A stretch of 43,376 nt of DNA from an uncultured bacterium (GTDB lineage: Bacteria > Verrucomicrobiota > Verrucomicrobiia > Verrucomicrobiales > V1-33). Each line of letters opens with the position of its first letter. Position 1 is the stretch's first letter. A program made the position numbers and the translations under genes. The notes beneath the pieces were generated by a model, which saw nothing but the letters and a program-made list of their open reading frames with translations, was not told the DNA's origin and did no database searches. Location: positions 1-43,376 of the forward strand of contig CAIZWU010000076.1 of the NCBI GenBank assembly GCA_903936775.1, read 5' to 3'. Below, piece by piece: positions 1-10,300 of this stretch.

Positions 1-322
1 GGAACTGCCGCCGATCATCGTGCCCTTTGACCCAAAAAACCCCTCCCTTCCCGCCCCTTTGCCTGCGGTGCTTGCTGAGTTTCCCGAGGCCGGGGGCATC
101 ACACCGGAGCAACAGGCCGGGGTCAACCAATTGGCGGAGGATTTCCTCGAAGCAGTCGCCGATCCCCTCGCGGACCCAACTGATCCCGTTTATCAAAAAC
201 GCTGGCAACAGGCCCAATTGACTGCGGACCAGCTTTTCCGCCTGCGCTATGGAGATTTTGCCTGGATGCTCCGGCACAACGCCGCCCACCGTGAGGCCCA
301 CGGCGCGAGCTACGGCAAATGA
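1..322 (+). CDS. 3' end of an unidentified protein (5' part outside window)
   Basis: An open frame runs from the first bases to a TGA at 320-322 with no stop, so this is probably the C-terminal ~106 residues of a longer protein. A GTG at 20 could start a 100-residue product, but no ribosome-binding site can be judged there. The visible part has a proline-rich stretch (PSLPAPLPA) and then an amphipathic helical region with residues typical of helical bundles (QLAEDFLEAVADPL, RWQQAQLTADQLFRLRYG). No catalytic motif or membrane segment is visible. I do not recognise a named family; short alanine-rich exported proteins of this style occur in Verrucomicrobiota, but that is only an impression. It converges on the Sel1 gene, 51 nt away. 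Confidence 0.6.
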   Translation, partial: ELPPIIVPFDPKNPSLPAPLPAVLAEFPEAGGITPEQQAGVNQLAEDFLEAVADPLADPTDPVYQKRWQQAQLTADQLFRLRYGDFAWMLRHNAAHREAHGASYGK

Positions 323-336
323 GAGCAAGGCGCCCG

Positions 337-379
337 GTGCCGCGACGGCACACTGCGTTTCGACACCCTGAACTCAGGG
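337..379. terminator. Two short dyads between convergent genes, possible terminator
   Basis: GTGCCG-CGA-CGGCAC (337-351) and CCCTGA-AC-TCAGGG (366-379) are perfect 6-bp inverted repeats between the ends of two convergent genes; the second overlaps the TGA of the Sel1 gene. Neither is followed by a T run, so if they terminate transcription it is not by a classical intrinsic mechanism. Confidence 0.3.
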
Positions 380-1312
380 AACGGACCGCGCGGCAGCTGC
401 ACCGTGAAGCCGGGCACGGATACGGTCCTTTTGGTAAATGACGACCCGCTTTTCGGCCTCGTCCATCTCTACGGCAGATAGAGCCGGTTTTAATTCCAGC
501 AAAAAATTTTTCGAAGTGATCTCCCCGGCATCGGCACTGACCCGGAGCCAGAACCAAGCCTCCACCCGGTCCATGGGCACCCCCCGCCCATTGGATAGGA
601 GGCGTCCCAGATTCGCCTGGGCCTTGGCATGATGCTGGACGGCGGCCTTGCGATACCATTCTGCGGCCATCCCATAATCCCTGGCCAGACCCAGTCCATT
701 TTCCCGCATCATGCCCAGAAGGTTCTGCCCCTGGGCATTGCCCGCGGCGGCGGCCTGCTCTGACCAAATGACTGCCTTGGCAGGATCGGGAGCCAAACCG
801 GGCTCACCAAAGTGCCATGCCTCCGCCAGCCGGACCATCGCCTCTGACTGGCCGGCTTTGGCCGCCTGTTCGATCAAGACCAGCCCATCGGCGGTATTTT
901 GCGGGGTGCCCAGGCCCTTGAGGGTCATGATCCCGAGATTGAGCTTCGAGGTGGCGACGCCAAGGGCAGCCGACTTCCGCAGCCATTCAATGGCGGCGGT
1001 TTCGTTTTTCTCCGTAGCGAGACCACGCGAAAGCATGAATCCATAAGCCCCCATGGCTCCGGCATGTCCGGATTCGGCCGCCGGTTTGATCAGCCGGAGG
1101 GCCTCCGGAAGATCCTTGGGAACACTTTCGCCGCGCAGCAAGGCTCTTCCCAGGAGAAACTGCGCCTCAGGGTCGCCCGCCGCCGCTTTCACTTTCAGCG
1201 CGGTTACATCAGGAGGGCTTTCCCCGGCGGGCGCAGGCGGCACCAAGCACAGCAAGCTGACTCCAGCGGCAAGCAGGGCCCATCCCGGCGGCAACAACAG
1301 CATCATGGCCAT
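374..1312 (-). CDS. Exported Sel1-repeat (SLR/TPR-like) protein
   Basis: 312 residues. The N-terminus has a hydrophobic stretch (WALLAAGVSLLCLV) ending near APAGES, consistent with a Sec signal peptide. From about residue 45 to 265 there are five to six Sel1-like repeats of ~36 residues with the typical A.....LG..y..G.GV..D...A..W...AA..G pattern, for example AQFLLGRALLRGESVPKD, AQANLGRLLSNGRGVPMD and AEWYRKAAVQHHAKA. Sel1 repeats form alpha-alpha solenoids that mediate protein-protein contacts. It is the last gene of the two-partner-secretion operon, 18 nt after the giant exoprotein, so a role as a periplasmic adaptor or assembly factor is a reasonable inference. Nothing shows its partner. 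The shared operon is supported by spacing alone. Confidence 0.88.
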   Translation of the reverse strand: MAMMLLLPPGWALLAAGVSLLCLVPPAPAGESPPDVTALKVKAAAGDPEAQFLLGRALLRGESVPKDLPEALRLIKPAAESGHAGAMGAYGFMLSRGLATEKNETAAIEWLRKSAALGVATSKLNLGIMTLKGLGTPQNTADGLVLIEQAAKAGQSEAMVRLAEAWHFGEPGLAPDPAKAVIWSEQAAAAGNAQGQNLLGMMRENGLGLARDYGMAAEWYRKAAVQHHAKAQANLGRLLSNGRGVPMDRVEAWFWLRVSADAGEITSKNFLLELKPALSAVEMDEAEKRVVIYQKDRIRARLHGAAAARSVP

Positions 1313-1330
1313 GAATGAATTGATGATTGG

Positions 1331-4300
1331 TCAATTGGAAGGCGTTGCCGCCGGAGTAGACGGGGTGGTCTCCGCGTCACCGTCAGAAGGGACGGCCGCA
1401 TCCTCCGCCGCTTTCGTGCGACGCTTTTTCTCCTCCTCCTCATCTTCTTCCTGCGAACCGCCATAGCCTATCACTTCAACCGTGACCACGGACTCCGCCA
1501 CTGCCGGCGGCGCCTCGTTGGCGGCCTTCTCCCGTTCCTGTTCCGCGGCAGTTTCTCCCGGGGATTTGGTGGCTGGGGGCGGGGCGGGAGCCGGCGTACT
1601 GACAGCAGGGGCCGCCGGAGCCACCGCCGGAGCCCCGGCGGCGCTGCCAGTGACGGCAATATTGCTGGCGTTGAGCACCTGGGTGGCGGCCAGCGTCAGA
1701 TTGCCGGCCGAACGGATGCCGGCATCGCCCGCATCAATCACGCCTGCCGGAGCCAGCAAGTCCACGCTGCCAGGCGGCACCCCTTCCACGGTGGCGAGCA
1801 CTCCGATCCCACCGCCCGTGGCAAGACCAGCAAGGTCGGTGGTGACATCGGCGCTCTGGGGATCGATGACCACCCGGGTTGGTGGAGCGGAGGCGACGGT
1901 TTTGGAGGAACTGCCCGCCGCGATATTACCTGTGGAGGACCAGATCACCATATCCCCGCCACGCAGGGTGAAGATACGGCCAATCCCGATGTCGACATCG
2001 CCATCAGTGAAGATCCCCACCCTGCCTCCGCTTTCCGTGATGATGCCCGGAGGAACCAAAGGATTGCCAATCGTGGTGTTCGCCAGCTTCAAGGCGCCGC
2101 CTGGAGCAAAGAGACTGATATCGCCCCCCGCGGTGGTGCGGACACTGCGGCCCTGGGTCAGGATATCTCCCGTCCCGGAGACCCCACCGAACAACGATTC
2201 AATCGCCGCAAAGCCGGACTCATAACTTTGGGTGGTGGCATAGTTGCGCCCCGTGTCACGGAGAATCAGATAAAACACCTGCAAGGCGATCCGGTTTTGT
2301 TCCCCTTCAGCAAGGCTGGCAAAGTCGGTGACCCCCAATTCCTGCAGGTATTTGGCACCTTCGCCTCCTTCCACCTGATCGGCAATAAAGGCGTCAAAGT
2401 CCAGACCACTGTCAGTGAGGGAAGTGGGGCTGCCGAGGCCGGCTCCGATCACGAGATTGGACCCCTCAAAGGGAAGGTAGGGATTCCGCGCATTGCCGAT
2501 GCTGATGATACCAGCCCCAGTGCCATCAGCAAGGGAGGGCCCCGTGCCCAGATCAAGATCGCGGCCTGCCAGGACAATCAGGCTGCCTGGCCCGGAAACC
2601 TGGATATCGCCGGGCAGCGGACTTTGTCCCGCAGCGACCGCATTGCCGGGGCTGAAGGCCTGATTGCGTAGCGGCGAACTGGCGTTGGAGGGAAGGACAT
2701 CACGCCCTGCGGTGACGGTGCTTTGGTCTCCCAGCCCCAGGTTCTGCAGATAAAAGCTGATATCCGTGACGTCGCGGGACGCATAAATTCTCGCCGGCTT
2801 GGGAGTAAACAGCGTCAGTCCGGAGAGGTTGCCCCCGAGGGCATAAACCCGGACAGGATCAACATCATTCAGGTGCAGCAGCCCGGGGGTGTGGAGCGCT
2901 TGTTTGGTCTGGATGACCCCGCCAGTCGACCCGGTTTCAGCGAAAAGATTGTTGAGACCTGCCATGAAGGTCGGCGAGGTGGTGTTGGCCGCAGCGATCG
3001 TCGAACCCGCCACGGAAAAATAAGCGTATGGATTGATGGCCCCCGGAATCGCTGCTGGGTTGGCGTCGGAAACATTGAGCCGCGCCGATGTCCATGCGTT
3101 GACGATTTGCCCTGGTAACAGCACGCTGCTGCGGCCGGCAGGTTGGAGGCCGTTGACCGCTCCACCCGCCAGCAGATTCAGGGTGCCGTAGGGGGCTGGA
3201 GAAAGGGTCATGGTGCCCACCACATTGATGTTTCCTGACAAGGCGGAAGCCTCGAACCTGGGCGGGGCGAGGGAAAGCAGGCTGGTGAAGGGCGCGATGC
3301 TGGTTTCACCGAGTCGCAACCATGGCTGGCTGAAAGCAGCTCCGGTGGTTCCCGTCGGAAGGAGGTTCTCCTGGGCCAACCAAGCCTGCAGCATGGAGCG
3401 CGTGCCGGATTGATCCGGAAAGACGATGGCATTCCGCAAAGTCACGTCGCCGCCAAGGGCGGAGACCCTGACTGTGCTATCGGGTGCATACGTCGAGAAA
3501 TAGGTCTTATACCAGAACTTGTTGCCCAGTCCGGTTGGCAGGAGGAAAGGATTGGTAGTTGGACCGAGCAGCACACTGCCACGGGCATTCAAATCAAAGG
3601 ATCCTTTACCAAGAAAGAGCGTCGTGGGCAGCCAGGTCTGCTCCGGGAAGACCTCGGGATTCACCGTGCTGGTCAGGTAATTGCGCGAAGGGGACCGGGT
3701 GCTGTTGGTGATGATACTGCCACCCGCTTCGAGTTGGCCCTGCCCCCGTTCCACATAGTAGATTCCGGCGTCAATATTGTTCCCGGCCCGCACGGCAATG
3801 TCGCCCCCGCCCAGTTCCACCAACTGCGGGCCATCCGGCGCGCCCCGGGGTGCCCGGGCATTGGTCGGCGCTACGGCATCCATATTGGAGACATTCCGGC
3901 CTGCGGTGAGCGTGACATTGCCTCCGCCCAGCGCCCCGACACTCTGGAAAAAATTACTGTAGTCGATCCACCAGGTGGTCGAAGCGGCAGGATCGGTGAA
4001 ACTCCCGAAGCCGCTGCCTACCACGATGGCACCATATTTGCCGCTATCCGGGTCGACATAACCGCGGCGGTAAAGCCAATTGGCCGGCACTTGACGTGAG
4101 GAATCGGGCACCAATTGCCCGAGGGCCGTCCGGGTGAGGCGCTCAATATCTTCTCCCGCGGTGATATTGATATTCCCCCCCGCCAAGCTGTATTGGGCGA
4201 AATACGCCTGTTGCACGGCCCCCAGACTGGCTCCCTGGGAGGGTTGCGGCGACCTGATGAGAATTGGTGTCACAAAATCGTTGGCTGCATAGATGCCCGT

Positions 4301-7300
4301 TGGATCCGCCACCTGGGTGCCGGTGGTGTAAATGGAAGCAAGGGGATTCAGCAGGCGGACGCTGCGTCCCGCGGCAAGGTCGATGCTTCCGGAACCGGTG
4401 CGGATCACTTGATAACCCTGGGAGATCAGACTGGAAGTCAGAGCATTATTGCCCCCGGTCGCCGCCGCCTGGGTGAGGTTTTTGCCCAGAGCAATGAACC
4501 CGGAAGAATCGGTCAGGGCCGTGAGGGGCTGCACGGAGCGGAACTCCCCGGAGGTCAGGTCTGCCCCCGCGGCAAGGCGATAGGACCACGATTGGGTGTT
4601 CAATGGCAGCAGCGGATTCTGCGCCATCAGAGGCGCCAGCCAGAGGGCAGAATTTCCATTGGCAGCAGCAGGCGTGACCGCCGCGAAGCCATCGCTCAAC
4701 GCATTGAAAAACGTCAGATTACCGGCCGCCCGCAGGGTCAGCACGCCCGGGGCCCGGTTAGGACCAAAGCGGAAGTTCTGCAGGTTCCAGTCGCTGGTGG
4801 GGGTGGAATTCGCGGCACCGAGGGTAAGGTCACCGGTGCGGTGAATGATTTCCGCCCCGGGGGCCAGGACGAAGCGCGGGCCAAGGCCCTGCGGATCGCT
4901 GCCGAGGATCCGGTTGCTCATGCTGGTGTAGTTGGCGGTGGTGCTGCCCGCCGCCCCGAGGAAGGTTTCCCCATCCGTGCGGATGCTGGTCTGCACCGCG
5001 CTGGTGATCGTGCCATTGGTGCCCGTCAGGTCATACAATCGATACCCTTCCGCCAGGATACTGGAGGACCCCAGAATGCTCCCATTGAGCGGGGCGAGGG
5101 CGAGATCGGTTTGCGCCGCATTCCGCGGGGCCCGCAGATGCAGGGTGCCGGTCAGTTGCCCCAGGAAAGGACTGTCCGCGTTGTTGGCCGCCACCCGCAG
5201 ATCCAGGGTGGCACCGCTGCGCAGGTCGAGCAGCGCAGTGGCATCGATCAGGCCGTTGCGCTGAGTCCCTGCGGTCAGGCTGATGCTACCGCCTTTTCCG
5301 GCATGGCTGAAGTCATCGCCGGAAGCATCAAGGAGTGAGCCATTGGCCAAAATCAGACTGCCGTTGGCTGCCAGTTCGATGGTGCCCCCGGTGGTCCCGG
5401 AAGCATCAATGGTGCCCGTGACGGTGAGGCTTCCCTGATCCGCGGTCACCCGGTAGAGATGCGACACGGCCGCCCCATCCACGATCACATTGCCGGACCG
5501 CAGCCGATATTGCCTGGACTCGGTGAAGGATCCGGCATTGAGCGCCGCATCGATCACCCCCAGAGCCCCTCCGGCGACGCCGGCGGTGTCCAGAGTAAAG
5601 GATCCGGTGCGGCGTCCGGCCCCGGCACTGCCCAGGATGGAACCCTGGAATTCGAAGCTGCCCGCCTGGGCACTTACATTGAGGGTGCCGGCATGGCCTC
5701 CGCCAGCGGGAGCAGAAACATTGACCGCGCCCCCACTGCCCAGCACCACCGAACCGCTATCCGAAGTGAAGGTGACGATGCCGCCGTCCGTGTAACGGGC
5801 CGTTTCCAGGAAGTTGCGGGTGGTGCCCGCGAGATTGATCGAAGCTGTGCCGCTAGTGCCTATGCGGACATCCCCGCCAGTAGACCGCACGCTGAGCTCC
5901 CCACTGGGAAGGGCGATGCCGCTATCTAAACGGACGGCCAATCCCTGCAGATTCAGCCTGGCCCCCAGTCCACCCACGACAGGGGCTCCAGGCCCGGCGG
6001 GCCGGACCAGCGCAAGAGTGCCTCCCGCCGTCAGGGCATGGACGGCACTCTGGGAAGCGGTCAGCAGCGGTGTTTCCAGCCGCAGATCCCCTGCGGTGCC
6101 GAAACTTCCGGCGCCTGAGGCCAGCACCCGGTCCGCCGCAGTGAGTCCAACCGTGCCATACCCTCCCGTCAGGACAGGGTTCGCGCCCAGGGTGATTTGG
6201 TCCGCCTGGAACTGAAGCGTGCCGGACAGTGGACCGGCAGGCAGGGCCAGCGCCGGACGATTGGTGGCATTGTCGATCAAAATATTACGGGCCGCTAGAG
6301 TGGCGGCACCGCCACCAGTGTTATAACCCCGGATACTGGAAGCACTGAGAATCAGGGAGTCAAAGGCTGCCAGCGAGCCCAGGCTACCGGTGCCATACAG
6401 ATCAAGGCTGGAATAACTGAGCAGGGAAAAGACCCGGGCACTGGCTTGAATCGAGTCCAGCGCCGGACCGGCCAGCACCAATCCTGCGGTCGGGGCGATC
6501 ACTCCGGCGTTCTGCAGGGCAATGGTGATTTGCCCGCTGTTCAGGGCGATTTCACCAGCATTCAGCACCGCAAGGGGATCAAGACGGGTGCCATAAGTGG
6601 AATCCAGCACCATACTTCCTCCGCCAATCGTGGCCCCCGCTCCCACCGTCATTTGAGGCAAGATGGAATTGCTCACCCCACGCCGCGCGATGGAGCCTCC
6701 CGCACTGCCACTGACCCGCAACAAGGCGCCATCCCCGCTGCCCGCCACCGCCGGATCGCCCAACAGAAGGTCGTCCACCGGGCCGGATCCAGTCCCTAGC
6801 ACCGTGGCCCCGTCAGCCAGAGTCAACCGCTCCCGGGAGACCAGAATCACGTCGTTTCCATTCAGGGGAATGCCGGCGTTGTCGACGGTCAATTCCCGCG
6901 TCGCCGCCGCCACCGTAATACCACTGGATCCGAAGGTGCGCTTTCCGCCAATCAGGAGACTTTCGGCTCCGAAACTGTTAAGCTGCGGGGCACTCAGGAC
7001 GAGGGTTCCGCTGGCACCTCCAACGCCGGTGCCGTTGATCAGGATATTGCCAGGGCTGCTGATATCCACCAGACTGCCCCGCCCCCCCGGAGGAGCCACC
7101 GCATTCACCCGGCCCTGCAACACCATGGAGGTGGTCGCATCGAAAGAGAGATAGCCGGAATCCACCGGCAGACGGGGCACCGCGAAGTCCCGGGCGATCG
7201 CGGACTCGCGCAGGAAGGTGTTGGCGGAATACACTTCGTATTTGGCCCGTTCGCGGAAGACACTGGCAGGGGCCACTTCAAATCGTTCCATCAGCGTCAC

Positions 7301-10300
7301 CCCGGCCCGCTCGCGGTCCAACACGTTGGCCCGGAAGCCTGACACCAGGCTGGATCCGTCAGGCAGGGCGACCGAACCCACCGGAATCCCGGACTTCGGA
7401 GTCACCAGATACGCTCCCGGCACCAGCGCGTAACGGGCAGGCAACAACGTGTAGGTGCCCGCCCGCAGACCGGCCCCTGCCCCGAGGGTGACCTGATCGC
7501 CCACCCGCAGGTTGTTGTTCACATATCCGGTGGCCCCACCCAGATTGGGGGCTCCCGGATTGAATGGGGCATACGGGGCAAAGTCGGAACCATAGCCCGG
7601 GATGATGGCGAAGTTGGTGGTGGACCCCAGAATGTCCTGGGACCCACCGGTGCCCTGGGTCCAACGATAGGCAAACAAATCCCCTCCTCCCGCAATATCA
7701 ATCACCGAGCCTGCGGCGGTGGTCACACTCTGGGCGGATAGATTCACCGCCTTGGCCGGCACCCCGCTCACGGTGATATCATTGCCTGCCGGGTCGATCC
7801 AGGTAATCCCATCCAGGCTGATACCGAAAGGAATCTGCATTCCTTGGCCGGTGCGTGGATCCACCGCGGAAACGGAAGTGACGCTGCCTTCTGCAAGGGT
7901 AAGTTGGCTGGTGACCGGAGCGGGACGGGTGGTGCCGGAGATCGGATCGAAGGGTGCCGGGCCACTGCCATTCCAACCGAGATTGATCACCCCAATCGGG
8001 GCACGCAGAGTTCCTCCCTGATGAATATTGGATGAGTACAAGGACAGCGTCCCGCCCCCGGACATAGGCAACTGCCGGGCAGCCCCGCCCAGCACGGTGA
8101 TGGATCCGGGAGAAGTGCCGTTCCCGCTATTGTAGTCATAGGCAAAAAGGTTGAATTTGTTGAGGGTAGTCGGGTAAATCTGCCCGGCTTGGAGGACCAG
8201 ATCCCCCGCCATCGTCAAGGTGCCATTGCCCCGGATCTCTCCATCGGAGGCCAACAACCGGGCCTTGCCGATTCCTTGCAGGGTCAGGTTGCCCACATCA
8301 ATCAGACCGGCCCTCACGGTGATACTTCCCATGCCGTAGGTGGGTGCCGGGAAATACGGAGTGGTGGTTCCCGACGCGTCGGTACGGGTGAACAGGATTT
8401 CCTGCTGGGTGGCCAGTTGCGGGGCACGGAATGCCTGACCCAGAGCGACATACGGCGCGGTCAGGCTCACGGCGGCATTGGCGTAAATCACGCCTCCACT
8501 GCCCACCGAAAGCCGGCCCGGCAAGTTGATGTCCACCGGCCCTTCAAATTGAACATTGCCGCCCAAGGCCAGGGCATCGAAACCGCCCCCGGCAAAGGAT
8601 GAGACCCGGACGTTGCCGATTCCCTGCAGAGCCGTCCCCGCCGCATCCACCATGGGCAGGCCAATCCCCCGCGGCACTCCCGCCGGCAGGGTCGATCCAT
8701 TCTGCCCCACCAGGAGGTTGGCATCCGCCGTGGTGCGCGGAGTTCCTGCGAGATAAAACCTTCCGGAAGAAATGCTCAGGGAGCCTCCCGTCGCGGAGGG
8801 ACCGCCCGGTCTTCCTGCCAAGGTCGCATCCGTATAAAGCATCTCCGCTCCCGCAAGGCGGATGGAGCCGCCATTTGAATCAACCCGTACCGGTACATAT
8901 TGGACCCCAAGGAGGCCATTGTCAGGGTAATTGCCGGTGGCAAGATACACCGGTGGCAGATCCAGAATGCCGGTGCTGCCGGAAACGTCAAAAAGCGCCC
9001 CCTGCCCGGCCACGATGTTACCCGAAATATTGATAGCTCCGCCTGGCAGGATCCGTCCCTGACGCCATCCCCGCGGCCCTTGCTGGATGAGTGGTTTTCC
9101 CGCGGTGGAAAGCGTCACATTGCTGCCAATATAAACGGTTGGCAGCGCGGCCGGTGGCGCCGCATTGTCACTGGGAAACCGGTTGGCCCCGGCCACGGTG
9201 ATCGTCCCCCCCGGCGCATAAACGCTGCCGAGAATTGTGGCCGTATCCCCACGGAAGGCGACACTGCCCAGTGCATCAGTTCTGATCACAGCCCCCCGTC
9301 CGAAAACCACATCGCCCCTTGAGAGGATCTGATTGCCAAATTCATCGACCGCACCCAATCCATTGAAGGCCAGATTCACTGGTGAACGCAAGCCCTCCGG
9401 ACGCAGGTAGGGGCGCAAGGTCAGATTTCCGTCTGGCAGAGTGTAGGGTAGCGCCAGCCAACCCAGCGCCTGCGGCTCGATCCGGGTGCCTGGCGCAATA
9501 TTGACCGCCGGCAAAAACTCCCCCGTTTCCTTTCCGGCGATCCCGATTCCAGTCAGGTTGAATGTGCTGAACCCGCCCTGACTGAAGAAATCAGGCGACA
9601 AGGTGAGGGCAAGGGGATGGAGAGGTGAACCCCCGATTTGAATCAACTGGGCCTGAATGGACAGGGTCCCTCCGCCTCCGGCCGCTCCGGAAAAGCCCTT
9701 CAGGGTGCTCCCGAGGTGGATCGATCCACGGTCCACCGCAGGCAGGGACAAGTCGCGCCCGGTCAGGATTTCGATCGTGCCCGCCCGTCCATAGCTGTAG
9801 CCGCCACGTACTCCGGCCACAACCCCGCCCGAGACATCGATTTCACTGCCCGCAGCGAGGCTGGCGGAATAGCTTTTGATGCTCACCCGGCCGCCGTCGT
9901 TGACCACCGGCACATTGAAGGGGGTATTGCCTCCGGGCCGGTAATCGATGATCTGGCCAGCCGCTGACAGACTGGAGCCTGCCCCCAGAGTGAAACTACC
10001 CCGCCCGGCATTCGGGGCTGGCAACACCGCTCCGGCCGAAAGGCGCAGCGCTTCCGCCACGCCAGGTGAAATATTGTAGGCAAGGAAAGACAAGTTTCCG
10101 CCCGGGGCCTTGACGTCCCCAAAAATAGAGACGTTGGCTCCCTCAAGCGTAATGGAGCCTTTGACCGCAGTCGTCAGGACCATTCCTTTGGGCACTGTGA
10201 TATTGCCATCCGGGTTGCGCACCCTGAGGGCGGAAAATCCGCCGGCTTCGAAGACCCCAGGGGTAAGGACCACCCGGTCAAGCCGGTCGGCACGCAGCGC

